Source: Micavibrio sp. UBA6147
GTDB taxonomy: Bacteria > Pseudomonadota > Alphaproteobacteria > Micavibrionales > UBA1664
Assembly (NCBI GenBank): GCA_002423185.1
Contig: DIUX01000002.1
Span: 1-64,000, forward strand
DNA length: 64,000 bases
Reading direction: 5' to 3'
A program made the translations under genes and the position numbers. The notes beneath the pieces are model-generated. The model made no database searches, was not told the origin of the DNA, and saw only the letters and a program-made list of their open reading frames with translations. This document shows, one piece after another, positions 52,112 through 61,980 of the stretch. Each line of letters begins with the position of its first letter. Within the stretch, counting starts at the first letter, position 1.

Positions 52112-53203
52112 ATGGCGAAGATTATTGACTTCAACACTGCGGCCACCGCAAAGGCCACCCAAAAATCTCTCGGCGAGGGCGTGGAAAAATCCGCTTCGCG
52201 CGCGACGGATATGGCGGCGGATAACAAAAATTCACTCCCCGAGCCTTCTGGTTCCACCGCCTTCAAACGCGGAAAAATCCTTGCCTTTTCTGCTGCCGAG
52301 CAAACACAAGATATGATTGCGGACACGCTGGCAGACGGCATCATCGCCGCCACCCTGCCCGACACATCGCCGGAGGCTCGCCCTTGCGCCCTGCACATGA
52401 CTTTGGTGTTTCTCATTACCTCCGTTTACGCCGCAGAGGATTATGACGAAGCCGATCCAGCGGACTACACACTCATGGATCACACCCAAGACACCCCGAA
52501 AAACAATCTCGCATCGAGCGAAAAGCAAGCCTTCATTCACGACCAGCTTGTCAAAAAACTCAACAACGCCATTGAACAAACGCTTGGCTATGCGACAGAC
52601 ACCGCGACCGATGATGATTCGGGTGCGCAGACACGGCTAAACCCGTCCCCCAAGCAGCAAGAAACTTTATTGAACAGCCCCCTGCTCTGCGCCTTCCTTG
52701 GGCGGGATAATTTACTCTACGATCCCTGCATCTATCCGCCGGAAGAACCCGCCTACAAAACCGTCTATGCGGGGCTCGATGATATAGAACATGACAGTTT
52801 CGACCTTTGGGAAAGACTCCACGAAATGCCGATGACGCCGCCATCAGCCCGCGCGCTAAGCCCTTACGAGGCCTGCTTGCAATCCTATGAATTATGCTGT
52901 GCCCATGTTGCGCTCAGCACTCGAAAAGAATGCTGGGAAGCCGCCACAGACGAGCAACGGTACTTCTCAATCCGCCTTAAAACGCAAGAGTTGGAATCCC
53001 TCATCGCGGAGCCCACACCCGATGCCGCCGCTCGCGGATTGGCGCGGGACAGCCTGAAGCAAGATTTTACACCGTTTTTGGACCGCCTTGATGAACACAG
53101 CAACGCCCAGCGCCGCTTTGCCCAACTGTGCAAAACCCACCATATGCGCCTGCTACGAATCGAATCAAGAACAGACAACACCACGCCGAGCGGACCGAAG
53201 TAA
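52112..53203 (+). CDS. Hypothetical protein, 363 aa
   Basis: Soluble and helical, rich in Asp/Ala/Leu, with no recognised domain. It starts MAKIIDFNTAATAKATQKS and has RGKILAFSAAEQ near residue 53, both fitting a short [KN]-I-[IL]-x-F motif seen in other unknown proteins of this window. Cys-rich segment SYELCCAHVALSTRKEC in the second half. A promoter lies just after its end. Confidence 0.75.
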   Translation: MAKIIDFNTAATAKATQKSLGEGVEKSASRATDMAADNKNSLPEPSGSTAFKRGKILAFSAAEQTQDMIADTLADGIIAATLPDTSPEARPCALHMTLVFLITSVYAAEDYDEADPADYTLMDHTQDTPKNNLASSEKQAFIHDQLVKKLNNAIEQTLGYATDTATDDDSGAQTRLNPSPKQQETLLNSPLLCAFLGRDNLLYDPCIYPPEEPAYKTVYAGLDDIEHDSFDLWERLHEMPMTPPSARALSPYEACLQSYELCCAHVALSTRKECWEAATDEQRYFSIRLKTQELESLIAEPTPDAAARGLARDSLKQDFTPFLDRLDEHSNAQRRFAQLCKTHHMRLLRIESRTDNTTPSGPK

Positions 53204-53234
53204 CAATAAATCTTAAAATTAAGTTAATTTTATC

Positions 53235-53263
53235 TTGACTATTTGATTTACATAATATATAGA
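53235..53263 (+). promoter_or_regulatory. Predicted promoter
   Basis: TTGACT, 17 nt, TATAGA; about 100 bases upstream of the 88-aa gene. Good sigma70-like match. Confidence 0.6.
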
Positions 53264-53365
53264 TTTGTCCACAAACAAGACCATACCAAAGCCGATAAAC
53301 ATATTAAAAAACAGACCAGCCAAGAATAAACAGACCAGTAAGAATAGAAGGGTGCAATAAAAAAA

Positions 53366-53632
53366 ATGAAACATGTCATGCCAAAGGGACGCAAAGCCAA
53401 CGCCGTAGAGCGCAACAACATGGTCATCGCCTTGTCCGCCGCCAACAGCAATTCCAAGCCGCTCCTGCGCAAGCCAAAAACAGTTTGGAACGAGCGCACA
53501 AAGAAAATGTTCTCTTCCGATGTCGCTCAGCGCCATAAAATTCTGGTCGGGCTGTACAGCCTCGCGCACCTTGTGGCCGGTGCCGGTATTTATGCCTATT
53601 TCTTCATGAAGGCAACAGGCGCGCCGGTCTAA
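53366..53632 (+). CDS. Small protein with C-terminal TM
   Basis: 88 aa, basic N-terminal part (KGRKANAVERNN, LLRKPKTVWNERTKK) and a single TM near the end (LAHLVAGAGIYAYFF). A purine run precedes the ATG. Tail-anchored inner-membrane protein of unknown role. Confidence 0.65.
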   Translation: MKHVMPKGRKANAVERNNMVIALSAANSNSKPLLRKPKTVWNERTKKMFSSDVAQRHKILVGLYSLAHLVAGAGIYAYFFMKATGAPV

Positions 53633-53710
53633 CCCGCGTTTCTTGCCATAATCAGCCTAACCGCTTAGCGCCCGTAAGGCGCTGAGCCCCCAAATTGAAG
53701 GGATGTTGTT

Positions 53711-54487
53711 ATGAGCCACCATCGCATCAACAACGAACAAGCCCTTGCCATGCTCGGCACTCCGCCCCACGCCATTGGCGCTTTGTGCCTGATGATCTCC
53801 GAATTTCACAAACTCTCCATTGATATCGGCCCACGATCGAATATGCGCGACGTTTATGTCGGCTACGGCCACAAAACACAATTTCCCGACAATTTTCGCC
53901 ATCACCGCATTGGCCCGACCATTGAGTTCGGGGAACAAGTCTATGGCAGCATTGACGCCATTCCCGCCTCCATTTTTTGCGCCACATGCGGCAGCGCGTC
54001 TTTGCTCGACATTCCCGGATTCGATATCCCGCACCTCACCAGTATGGCGCGGCTTTTCAACAGAACCTATGACGCCAGCGCCGCGAGCGCCATCCACGAA
54101 GCACAAGCGATTCTGAGCAGCCTGCGCGAGCTTGAATACCCTTCCTTCGCCCGTACATCCGCGCACCCCACAGCCCACCCTTTGGAATTCTCTTATGCCT
54201 GCCTGATGGAGCGCGACAAATTCGTTTATTTATTACAGCGTCAGGACGACCTCGTCGATTTTCTCGATCTTGTCGAAAATTTCCCCGAAATGTTGGAAGA
54301 AGACGCCACCAAAAGCGTCTATCGCAATACCGTTGCGCCGCTCAAACACCTCCCCCTCGGCGACAACGCCCTTGAACGTGATGTTCAGGTCTTGCTGGAA
54401 AAAATCGACCAAGGGATGCAACAAAACGCCCCAAAGGCCACCATTCTGCCCTTTCGCCGCAAAACAGCCGACAGGTTGACGATATAA
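53711..54487 (+). CDS. Hypothetical protein with ILPFRRK tail
   Basis: 258 aa, AAGGGA before ATG. It has a FCATCGSAS segment near residue 90 (possible metal or disulfide pair) and a helical second half. It ends KATILPFRRKTADRLTI, again with the I-[IL]-P-F motif. No TM. Not recognised. Confidence 0.75.
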   Translation: MSHHRINNEQALAMLGTPPHAIGALCLMISEFHKLSIDIGPRSNMRDVYVGYGHKTQFPDNFRHHRIGPTIEFGEQVYGSIDAIPASIFCATCGSASLLDIPGFDIPHLTSMARLFNRTYDASAASAIHEAQAILSSLRELEYPSFARTSAHPTAHPLEFSYACLMERDKFVYLLQRQDDLVDFLDLVENFPEMLEEDATKSVYRNTVAPLKHLPLGDNALERDVQVLLEKIDQGMQQNAPKATILPFRRKTADRLTI

Positions 54488-54661
54488 CGGTTTTAAGGCC
54501 GTTTTGGCCGCGAATTATTCACCCCGCCGCAAAAACCGATATGAAAACCGATATATCGTGTATAAGGAACACCATAAAAAAATAATGACAGACACACTAT
54601 TCTGTGATTATGGTATATAAATACTATAAAAACACGCTCTAAAAAAGAACAGGACATTCCG

Positions 54662-55555
54662 ATGGGACACAGTAAAGACGGCGACAAATCTGCGGAGAAC
54701 GGCGGAACAAAAAACACCTCATCCGCAAAATTCAATGCCGCCAGCGAAACCCCCGCGACACCAGCAGCCGAATCACCGATGGAGTCCAACATCCTTCGCT
54801 TTCCCAAAGGCGCGGTCGAAGACGACCACGAATTGGGCGATGATCTTCTGGATGACAATAACGAGCCTTTGATGGAGCGCGGCGAAGAATATTTTTACGA
54901 AGAATCCGGCCTTCCTGCGGAACGCGCCATCTGGCACGCTTATTTGATCGGCCATCAGGCCTATATGCTCAACACCGGCTTGCCGGATGATTTGCGCCAA
55001 TCGCATTACAAGATGAATTGCCTCCTCCCCGCCAAAATCCTTGCCAAGCACGGCGATGGTTTTTTTGAGGAGAGCGGCGAAGGCGTCCCGACCGCCGTCT
55101 ATGTTGCCGCCTTGACATGGCAAGCCGTGCGCGACAATCCACAGATTGTCCTGAACGAGCGCATTTTTAATAACCAAGCCCTCGACATTATTTACGACAT
55201 GATCGACTATCACCACCGCCGTTCATCCTTCGAAAAATTGCAGCAAGACACCCAAGGCCTCGTCCTTGCCACGCAGGTTGTTCTGACGATGCAGCACGCA
55301 TCGCACATGGAAAACTGGAAATTCCGTTTGTTCCAAAAAACGCTGATGCCCGAAGACATCGAACACTCCCGCGCCCTGTACCAGAACCTGATCACCGAGA
55401 AATGGCCGAGCACAGACAGCCCGCTGGAAGAATTGCTGGAAAAACAGCTTGAGCGCCTGCGCAGCAATTTGTCCGACGACAACGCCATGCGCGTACCGTC
55501 CAGCAAAAAGCGTCAGGTTTTCAAACTGATCCAAGGCGGCAAGCCAAAACCGTAA
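54662..55555 (+). CDS. Hypothetical protein, 297 aa
   Basis: Ser/Ala/Thr-rich N-terminal 40 residues (low complexity), then ESNILRFPKGA, an acidic stretch and a largely helical domain. Ends KKRQVFKLIQGGKPKP. Soluble; no domain recognised. It lies directly upstream of the UPF0262 gene. Confidence 0.75.
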   Translation: MGHSKDGDKSAENGGTKNTSSAKFNAASETPATPAAESPMESNILRFPKGAVEDDHELGDDLLDDNNEPLMERGEEYFYEESGLPAERAIWHAYLIGHQAYMLNTGLPDDLRQSHYKMNCLLPAKILAKHGDGFFEESGEGVPTAVYVAALTWQAVRDNPQIVLNERIFNNQALDIIYDMIDYHHRRSSFEKLQQDTQGLVLATQVVLTMQHASHMENWKFRLFQKTLMPEDIEHSRALYQNLITEKWPSTDSPLEELLEKQLERLRSNLSDDNAMRVPSSKKRQVFKLIQGGKPKP

Positions 55556-55728
55556 GAAATTCATGCGCGGCACTCTTCCATTCCCGCAAGGATCCAAAAC
55601 GCATCATCAGGCGCCGATGATCGGGCTTGATTCCGTGATTGCGATGGGTGTATCTTGACATAAGGAACCATATTCCCTTACGCGCCACCTATATATGCGC
55701 CCACAGCAAGAAATGCACAATCACAGCC

Positions 55729-56235
55729 ATGGCCACCCCCGCAATTCCCCATAATGCCCACAGCATCGAAATGATTGAACTGGATGAAGGCACCATCATC
55801 CAGCGTCATCCGGATATTGAGGCCGAACGCGCCAGCGCCATTCGCGATTTGCTGCAATCCAATTCCTTTCGCGTGCGCGGCCTTGACGGCGGGCCCTACT
55901 ACCTCAAAATCGGGATTGACGAACAACGCCAACTTGTCTTGGCCTTGCGTGACCGCAATAAACAGGACTTGCCGCCCCTCACCCTTTCGATCAAGCCGTT
56001 TCGCCGCCTCATCAAGGATTATTTCATGATCTGCGAGAGCTATCACAAAACCTTTCGCAACGGCGATAAAACACGGCTTGAAACCATTGATATGGCGCGG
56101 CGCGGCCTGCATAACGAAGGGGCGGATATTCTTCTTGCCCGCTGTGACGGGCAATTGGACATGGATCACGAAACCGCGCGATGCCTGTTCACCTTGATCT
56201 GTATCTTGCATATCGGTGTGGTCATGCCATGGTAG
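55729..56235 (+). CDS. UPF0262 family protein
   Basis: 168 aa from the ATG that gives MATPAIPHNAHSIEMIEL, not the longer frame. RHPDIEAERASAIRDLLQ, LSIKPFRRLIKDYFMICESY and DMARRGLHNEGADILLARC are characteristic of UPF0262, a conserved alphaproteobacterial family of unknown function found before the phosphatase gene. Its stop overlaps the next start. Confidence 0.9.
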   Translation: MATPAIPHNAHSIEMIELDEGTIIQRHPDIEAERASAIRDLLQSNSFRVRGLDGGPYYLKIGIDEQRQLVLALRDRNKQDLPPLTLSIKPFRRLIKDYFMICESYHKTFRNGDKTRLETIDMARRGLHNEGADILLARCDGQLDMDHETARCLFTLICILHIGVVMPW

Positions 56236-56699
56236 ACGACCCAGAAGCCGCCCCCAAAACCAAGCGCCGGATTTTGTTCATCTGTTCATGGAACGCTGTG
56301 CGCTCGCCCATGGCGGAAGCCTTGGTCAATAAATTATTCGCGAAGGATTACGAAGCCTCCTCCGCCGGAGTCGAAGCCTCCGACTATGTCGACCCGTTCG
56401 TCCTCAGCGTCATGCGCGACGAAGAACGCCTTAATCTCATGGAATACGAGCCCCGCTCTTACGACTCCGTTCCCGATAAGAATGGCTACGACCTAGTTGT
56501 CGCCCTGTCCGAAAACGCCTATGAATACGTCAAAAAGGACAAGGCCAAAAACAACCGCCCCTATATGGTCGAATTTTGGGACACCCCCGACCCGCCGGAC
56601 AAGAACCAGCAACGCGAGATGATCCTTGCGGGATATAAAGACCTTTTGCGCACCATCAAAACCCATATTCAAAACCGTTTTGATGTCGATATTTATTGA
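56229..56699 (+). CDS. Low-molecular-weight protein phosphatase family
   Basis: 156 aa, its ATG overlapping the UPF0262 stop. P-loop C19-S-W-N-A-V-R25 gives the CxxxxxR signature of LMW-PTP/arsenate-reductase-type enzymes, and the acid Asp probably lies in FWDTPDPPD. It hydrolyses phosphotyrosine or related phosphates. Its place between UPF0262 and infA is conserved in Alphaproteobacteria. Confidence 0.9.
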   Translation: MVDDPEAAPKTKRRILFICSWNAVRSPMAEALVNKLFAKDYEASSAGVEASDYVDPFVLSVMRDEERLNLMEYEPRSYDSVPDKNGYDLVVALSENAYEYVKKDKAKNNRPYMVEFWDTPDPPDKNQQREMILAGYKDLLRTIKTHIQNRFDVDIY

Positions 56700-56766
56700 T
56701 CGTTAAGCCACCCTCGCCCATAATAAACAGTAAGACCAACATGAATTTTGTGGTATTATAGTCCTT

Positions 56767-57519
56767 ATGAAACATTCTTTTTCACGCATACACGCATCCG
56801 GTAACGTCTTGTTTATCATCATGCTCGGCATTGGTTTATTTGCCGCATTGACCGTTGCCGTCACCCAGTCCGGCAAGAATGTCGGCGGCGCGGAAAAAGA
56901 AAAACTCACCCTGATGGCATCCGAAATCATTGATTACGGCTCGGCGCTCAAAATCGCCACGCAAAAAATCATGATCTCGAATGGCTGTGCCGACACGGAT
57001 CTGAGCTATGAGAACACCACCGTAGCGGGCTATGAACACAGCCCAGTCGCCCAAGATAAATGCAAAATATTCAGCCCCCTCGGCGGCAAACTCTCGTACA
57101 AAGCCCCCGACACACGATGGCTCGACACCACAAAATCGGCGCAGGCAACCTACGGACATTGGGCGGTCACATCCGCCAATGCTGTATCCGGAGTCGGAGC
57201 CGGCTTCGGCACAACAGATCATACCCTCGCCTACACAAAAGACCTGATCGCAGGATTACCATGGCTACGCAAAGATCTTTGCATCGTGATCAACGAAAAA
57301 CTTGGCATCACCAACCCAAACGGCAATCCACCGCAAGAGAGCACCGCCTTTAATCTGGAATCCAAATTCATAGGAGTGTTCACCACGGGCGGCAGGGCAC
57401 TTGAGATTACTGGCGGCCACACTGACAGCAAATATGCGGCTTGCATCGAGGGAAACACCGGAGACGCCGGAAAAGTGGCCGGCACCTACCATTTCTATCA
57501 GGTTCTGGTCGCCCGCTAG
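56767..57519 (+). CDS. Prepilin-like / envelope protein
   Basis: 250 aa. One hydrophobic segment very near the N-terminus (about 13-33, NVLFIIMLGIGLFAALTVAV) followed by a large Cys-containing extracytoplasmic domain. The arrangement resembles type IV pilin or pseudopilin N-helices (Gly before the helix). There is no obvious class-III cleavage site with the usual Glu5. An insertion in the otherwise conserved cluster. Role unknown. Confidence 0.65.
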   Translation: MKHSFSRIHASGNVLFIIMLGIGLFAALTVAVTQSGKNVGGAEKEKLTLMASEIIDYGSALKIATQKIMISNGCADTDLSYENTTVAGYEHSPVAQDKCKIFSPLGGKLSYKAPDTRWLDTTKSAQATYGHWAVTSANAVSGVGAGFGTTDHTLAYTKDLIAGLPWLRKDLCIVINEKLGITNPNGNPPQESTAFNLESKFIGVFTTGGRALEITGGHTDSKYAACIEGNTGDAGKVAGTYHFYQVLVAR

Positions 57520-57753
57520 TGGTCAAACCGCCGTAAAAGATTTTTCCCTGTCATACACTCAGGCCGCATGATGCTCGGCATCGCCGCACCCACCCCAAAA
57601 AACAATTGGCAACAGGCTGTTTTTCTTATATAAGACGGCTTGCGCCATTGCTTTGCGTGCCGATCACGCCCCAATGACAAACCAAGCGACAAACCACGAA
57701 GCGCATCCAAACCGCAAGAATGCGCCATAATATGACAAGGAAGAGAAGACCGA

Positions 57754-57972
57754 ATGGCTAAAGAAGACCTGATGGAATTTACAGGCACCGTGACCGAAGT
57801 CCTGCCCAACGCGATGTTCCGCGTGAAACTCGAAAACGAACACGAAATCCTCGCCCACACCGCCGGCAAAATGCGCAAGAACCGTATCCGCGTCCTCGCT
57901 GGTGACAAGGTGATTGTCGAAATGACCCCGTATGACCTCACCAAAGGCCGGATCATCTTCCGCGAGAAATAA
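57754..57972 (+). CDS. infA: Translation initiation factor IF-1
   Basis: 72 aa, the standard length. MAKEDLMEFTGTVTEVLPNA, FRVKLENEHEILAHTAGKMR, VEMTPYDLTKGRIIFREK: the full OB-fold IF-1 sequence. It binds the 30S A-site. Alphaproteobacterial-type neighbours. Confidence 0.97.
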   Translation: MAKEDLMEFTGTVTEVLPNAMFRVKLENEHEILAHTAGKMRKNRIRVLAGDKVIVEMTPYDLTKGRIIFREK

Positions 57973-58062
57973 AACAAAACGGGCGAGCAGCGCCGCGCTG
58001 CTGCTCTTATGTGCATTTTTGCCCCAATCCATGACACCAATCCATGACAAGGCCTGATAACC

Positions 58063-58692
58063 GTGACAGTAGAAGGCTCCCCCACACCCTCCGCCAAGCC
58101 CGACAGCCTTATTCTAGCGTCCAGTTCGCCGCGCAGGCTTGAGCTTTTGGCGCAGATCGGGATTACGCCCGCCGCCGTCCGCGCCGCCGATATTGATGAA
58201 ACGCCGCTCAAAGGCGAACTCCCCAAAAATCTCGCCCTGCGGCTTTGCCGCCTCAAGGGGGAGGCGATTGCAGACATATTACGCCATGAAAACGCCCATA
58301 ACGGCGCCTTTATTCTGGCGGCCGACACGGTTGTCGCCTGCGGTCGCCGCATTGTCGACAAAGCCTTGACGGACGACGATGTACGCGGATTTTTAAAGCT
58401 CCTCTCCGGTCGCCGTCATGTCGTGTATGGCGGTATTTGCCTGATCTCCCCTTGCGGGCGCGCCATCACCCGCCTGTGTTCCACAACGGTTCAATTGCGA
58501 AAGCTCACCGCCGCCGACATCGAACGCTATGTCGCCTGCGGCGAAGGAATCGGCAAGGCCGGCGGCTATGCCATCCAAGGCCACGCCAGCGAATACGTTA
58601 AATTCATCAGCGGCTCGTACAGCAATATTGTCGGATTGTCACTTTATGATACAATGCAATTGCTGAACGGAAACGGATTCAAACGATCCTGA
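58063..58692 (+). CDS. maf: Maf-like nucleotide pyrophosphatase
   Basis: 209 aa from a GTG with AAGG ten bases upstream. LILASSSPRRLELLAQIG, AADTVVACG and GKAGGYAIQGHASEYV are the Maf motifs. Removes abnormal nucleoside triphosphates. Directly between infA and the RNase E/G gene, the usual alphaproteobacterial order. Confidence 0.95.
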   Translation: MTVEGSPTPSAKPDSLILASSSPRRLELLAQIGITPAAVRAADIDETPLKGELPKNLALRLCRLKGEAIADILRHENAHNGAFILAADTVVACGRRIVDKALTDDDVRGFLKLLSGRRHVVYGGICLISPCGRAITRLCSTTVQLRKLTAADIERYVACGEGIGKAGGYAIQGHASEYVKFISGSYSNIVGLSLYDTMQLLNGNGFKRS

Positions 58693-58803
58693 CCGCTAGG
58701 CTAAGCACCGCGCAGTTTTCCACCCCATCTTTCCACGGAAACGGCGCGAGTCGCCGCATATGTTTCTTTGCAAGTTTTTACTCTCAATCCTATCGGAGTC
58801 ACC

Positions 58804-60024
58804 TTGGACATCATCACAGAAGACCTGAACGGCAGCATGTGGGTCGCCGCCGTCGAAAAACGCAGACTGATCGGACTGGAAGTTGATCCGGTTCAGGAAA
58901 TCGTGCGGTGGGGCTCGGTCTATATGGGGCGGGTCACGCGGATTGATACCAAGATCAATGCCGCCTTCCTCGACCTCGGCTACGAACAAAGCGGCATTAT
59001 TTTTGCCGCCGATGTCATTTTGCCCGACGGCACAAAACCCAAAGGCAAAAAAATAGGCCAGATTTTGCGCTCGGGCCAGATGATCGCCGTACAAATCAAA
59101 CAAGCCATCAACCCCGCCCCCGATCTTGTCAAAGACCTGCCCCTATCCGAAAAATCATCGCGGGTGAGCATGGATATCTCCCTCGCCGGACGGCATTTGA
59201 TTTATACGCCGCTGACCAAAGAAAACCGCGTGTCCAAACGCGTCACCAACCCCGCCCTGCGCAAGAGTATGCAAGACATGGTGCGCGATATCGACAGCAT
59301 CCAAGGATGCATTTTGCGATCCTCCGCCGCGAATTGCCAGACCGATGTGTTAATCCGCGAGTCCAAAATTCTGCACGCCCTTTGGGATTCGCTCAAAAAC
59401 TTCCTTAAAACGGACGAAGACCCCGCTCTCATCATGATGGGGCCGGACGCGACCCAGCGGCTGTTATCCGACCACGCCACCGAAAACATCAACCGCATTG
59501 CCGTGTCCACGATGGAACAATTTCAGGACATCGAAGACTGGTGCGAATTATACGCCCCCGGCCTCGTCACCAAAATCGATCCCGCGAGCGAGAGCGAAAC
59601 CGTTGTCCGCCTCGGCCTGTTCGAAAGCTATGGCGTCATTGAAGACATCGACAGCTTGCTGCGCCCCTATATTTTCCTCACAGGGGGTGGGAGCTTGATT
59701 ATCCAGACCACCGCCGCCCTCACCGCCATTGACGTCAACCAAGGCATGGACAGTTCGATCCTCAGTGCCAATCTCGACGCCGCAAAGGAAGCCGCACGCC
59801 AAATCCGCCTGCGCAACCTTGGGGGCATTGTGATTATTGATTTCATCAATATGAAGTCAAAGAAAGACAAGGATCAAGTCATGGCCTTGCTGAAAAAAGA
59901 AATCGCCAAAGACCCGTGTACGGTTGATCTTCACGGCTGGACAAAGACAGGCTTGATGGAATTGACCCGCGCCCGCCGCACGCCGCCCCTCAAAGACCGC
60001 TTCGACCAAGCCGATTTTGATTAA
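58804..60024 (+). CDS. rng: Ribonuclease E/G family protein
   Basis: 406 aa from TTG 58804, with GGAG five bases upstream; the open frame extends 36 bases further to a less likely TTG. S1-type domain (VYMGRVTRIDTKINAAFLDL), then catalytic Asp at about 310 (AIDVNQG) and 346 (IIDFINM), spaced as in RNase E/G. It lacks the long C-terminal degradosome scaffold of RNase E, so RNase G-like. It processes rRNA and mRNA 5' ends. The usual zinc-link motif was not identified. Confidence 0.9.
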   Translation: MDIITEDLNGSMWVAAVEKRRLIGLEVDPVQEIVRWGSVYMGRVTRIDTKINAAFLDLGYEQSGIIFAADVILPDGTKPKGKKIGQILRSGQMIAVQIKQAINPAPDLVKDLPLSEKSSRVSMDISLAGRHLIYTPLTKENRVSKRVTNPALRKSMQDMVRDIDSIQGCILRSSAANCQTDVLIRESKILHALWDSLKNFLKTDEDPALIMMGPDATQRLLSDHATENINRIAVSTMEQFQDIEDWCELYAPGLVTKIDPASESETVVRLGLFESYGVIEDIDSLLRPYIFLTGGGSLIIQTTAALTAIDVNQGMDSSILSANLDAAKEAARQIRLRNLGGIVIIDFINMKSKKDKDQVMALLKKEIAKDPCTVDLHGWTKTGLMELTRARRTPPLKDRFDQADFD

Positions 60025-60037
60025 CGCGGCGCGTGGC

Positions 60038-60775
60038 CTAGCGCCGCTTGCGCTGTGGCTTGGTCTGTGACTGGGTATGCGTCTGGGCTTGTGATTGCCA
60101 AGCGGCGGGATACATGATTTCGCGCGTGACTTTGTTCCAGTCACACGCATTCGGTGCAAGCAAAGCCCCGCTTCCCTCCAGCAAATCCGCCAAGCTCTTG
60201 AGCATCGTCCGTGCCGCGGCGCGTTGCAGCGCATCGCGCAATGTTGGCGACGGGTTCGCACTCGGATCCGCCCAATATTTGCGCCCACCGACAAACAGCG
60301 CATAAAGCTCATACTGGTTCGCGCTCAGGCCTTCTGGGCGGTCATTTTTACTCGTACGACCATAGGCCGTCATAAACATCGTCATACCGACATTATCATT
60401 CCATGCAGCGACTTTTTGGAAAAATCCGCGCACGCCCTTTTTCGGCTCGTCCGGCGCAATCGGGTTGCTTGCCACCGCCACGCCAACCAAGGCCGATCCA
60501 ATGGTCGGGAACACCGTTATTTCGGCAACGTCGCGGCGCAATTGTTCTTTATCGCCGCTGACGTAAAAATGTTTCCACGCGTCAAAGGCTGCGTCTTTTT
60601 GCATACATTGCTTAATCCCCGCCCGTAATTGTTGGGGCAGAACAATATTCGCCGTATGAATGACAAAGGCCGCGTCTTCGGCGCTGCGCGCCGGATTGTT
60701 CGGCACGGGTATCGAGGCGCCGTTATCGCAATGCGTGTTGCTATCTTTATGATCTTGCGGAATATCTGAAGCCAT
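60038..60775 (-). CDS. Hypothetical protein, 245 aa
   Basis: Soluble, mostly helical with a Gln/Thr/Lys/Arg-rich tail. It has one weak hydrophobic patch (TIGSALVGVAVA) but no clear TM. Convergent with the RNase gene. No family recognised. Confidence 0.65.
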   Translation of the reverse strand: MASDIPQDHKDSNTHCDNGASIPVPNNPARSAEDAAFVIHTANIVLPQQLRAGIKQCMQKDAAFDAWKHFYVSGDKEQLRRDVAEITVFPTIGSALVGVAVASNPIAPDEPKKGVRGFFQKVAAWNDNVGMTMFMTAYGRTSKNDRPEGLSANQYELYALFVGGRKYWADPSANPSPTLRDALQRAAARTMLKSLADLLEGSGALLAPNACDWNKVTREIMYPAAWQSQAQTHTQSQTKPQRKRR

Positions 60776-60973
60776 TGTCCATCCTGTTCATAACGCGGCG
60801 TCTTGCCCCTGCCCCTGCCCATGCGCAGGCTCCGGCAACTTTGCGCCATTGATCAAACCGTTATAAGCATTGGATTATGAAAATTCAAGATTTTATTTGG
60901 AAAACGATATTGAAGGCTGGACAAGCCCATATTTATTGATTATAAGCAGTCTTCATTGGGTTCAAACCCATAT

Positions 60974-61049
60974 GCTCAGGTAGCTCAGTAGGTAGAGCAA
61001 GGGATTGAAAATCCCTGTGTCGCCGGTTCGATCCCGGCCCTGAGCACCA
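60974..61049 (+). tRNA. tRNA-Phe (GAA)
   Basis: 76 nt with encoded CCA. Acceptor GCTCAGG / CCTGAGC, anticodon stem-loop GGGATTGAAAATCCC with GAA, T loop TTCGATC. Confidence 0.96.
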
Positions 61050-61164
61050 CTCTTCCCCGCTATAGTCCGCGCCACTATCCTCACCGCAAGCAGCGTGATT
61101 TTTGTTGCTTGCTGCCAATATTTACCATAAGAATAAATTTGGTGACCATGAGGCCGAAAGAGCG

Positions 61165-61794
61165 ATGAAACCCATCACCCTCGTCTTACCGGACACAAAG
61201 GCATGTTTGTTCACGCCGATTGATGTCCAGCGCGAATTCTGTGACCCCGCCTATGGCGAGCGCGGCAACGAACGCACGGCTGCCGTTTCAAAACGCATCG
61301 CCAGCATCGCACCGGAATTCAACAAACTCGGCATGGACACTTGTTGGGTTTATTACGACCGCTATCTGGAGGCCGACCCTTTTGAGCGCGCTTTTGGCGG
61401 CCCGTATGCCGTGAAGCCAAGCCTTACCGACCTGTTCGCCAATAAAAACACCGACTCCGCCTTTGAAACGAAGGCGTCCCCGTTTCAAGCCTTGCTGAAA
61501 CAAAAGCGCAAGACGACCTTGCTGGTTGCCGGATTCAACCTCACCGCCTGCGTCAAGCGCACGGTTCACAGCGCCCTGCAAGAGGGGTACACCGTCATTT
61601 TGCTCCATGATTTATGCGAAAACGACAACGCCAACACAGCAAGCCCGAAAAAATTCGACATGTTCAAACGCCAAACGGGCGAATTGATCAAAGAGCGCAA
61701 AGCCAACAAACGTCCAGTTGCCCCGTGTTATTACGCGACCTCGGACAAGGTCTTGGACGTTTTACGCCGCCGCCAGCGCGTGGCGCGTGCCTGA
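61165..61794 (+). CDS. Isochorismatase-fold cysteine hydrolase beside tRNA-Phe
   Basis: 209 aa from the ATG giving MKPITLVLPDTKACL. Triad D20 (TPIDVQREFCDPAY), K94 (FANKNTDSAF) and C129 (NLTACVKRT). Its first 50 residues match the prophage-encoded copy at about two thirds of positions by eye, much closer than to the other three host copies. It lacks the basic extension of the prophage protein. Substrate unknown. Confidence 0.85.
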   Translation: MKPITLVLPDTKACLFTPIDVQREFCDPAYGERGNERTAAVSKRIASIAPEFNKLGMDTCWVYYDRYLEADPFERAFGGPYAVKPSLTDLFANKNTDSAFETKASPFQALLKQKRKTTLLVAGFNLTACVKRTVHSALQEGYTVILLHDLCENDNANTASPKKFDMFKRQTGELIKERKANKRPVAPCYYATSDKVLDVLRRRQRVARA

Positions 61795-61980
61795 CACACT
61801 GCCCCCCTGCCCCCCCACCGCATTATTAACTTTAGATTTACATAATTTTGATACAATGTCCTCTAAGACCGAATAACAAAAAGTTTCCGGTACAGGAAAC
61901 ATATAACGATTCAAAAACACATAAGGCCGGCAGGCATGACGACCGAAATGTGTTGAGAAGTACAGAGTGGACGGATACCA

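Noticed and set aside
45197..61049. tRNA genes as prophage attachment sites
   Set aside because: Both tRNAs are complete, lie outside the phage module, and no partial tRNA copy was found at its edges.
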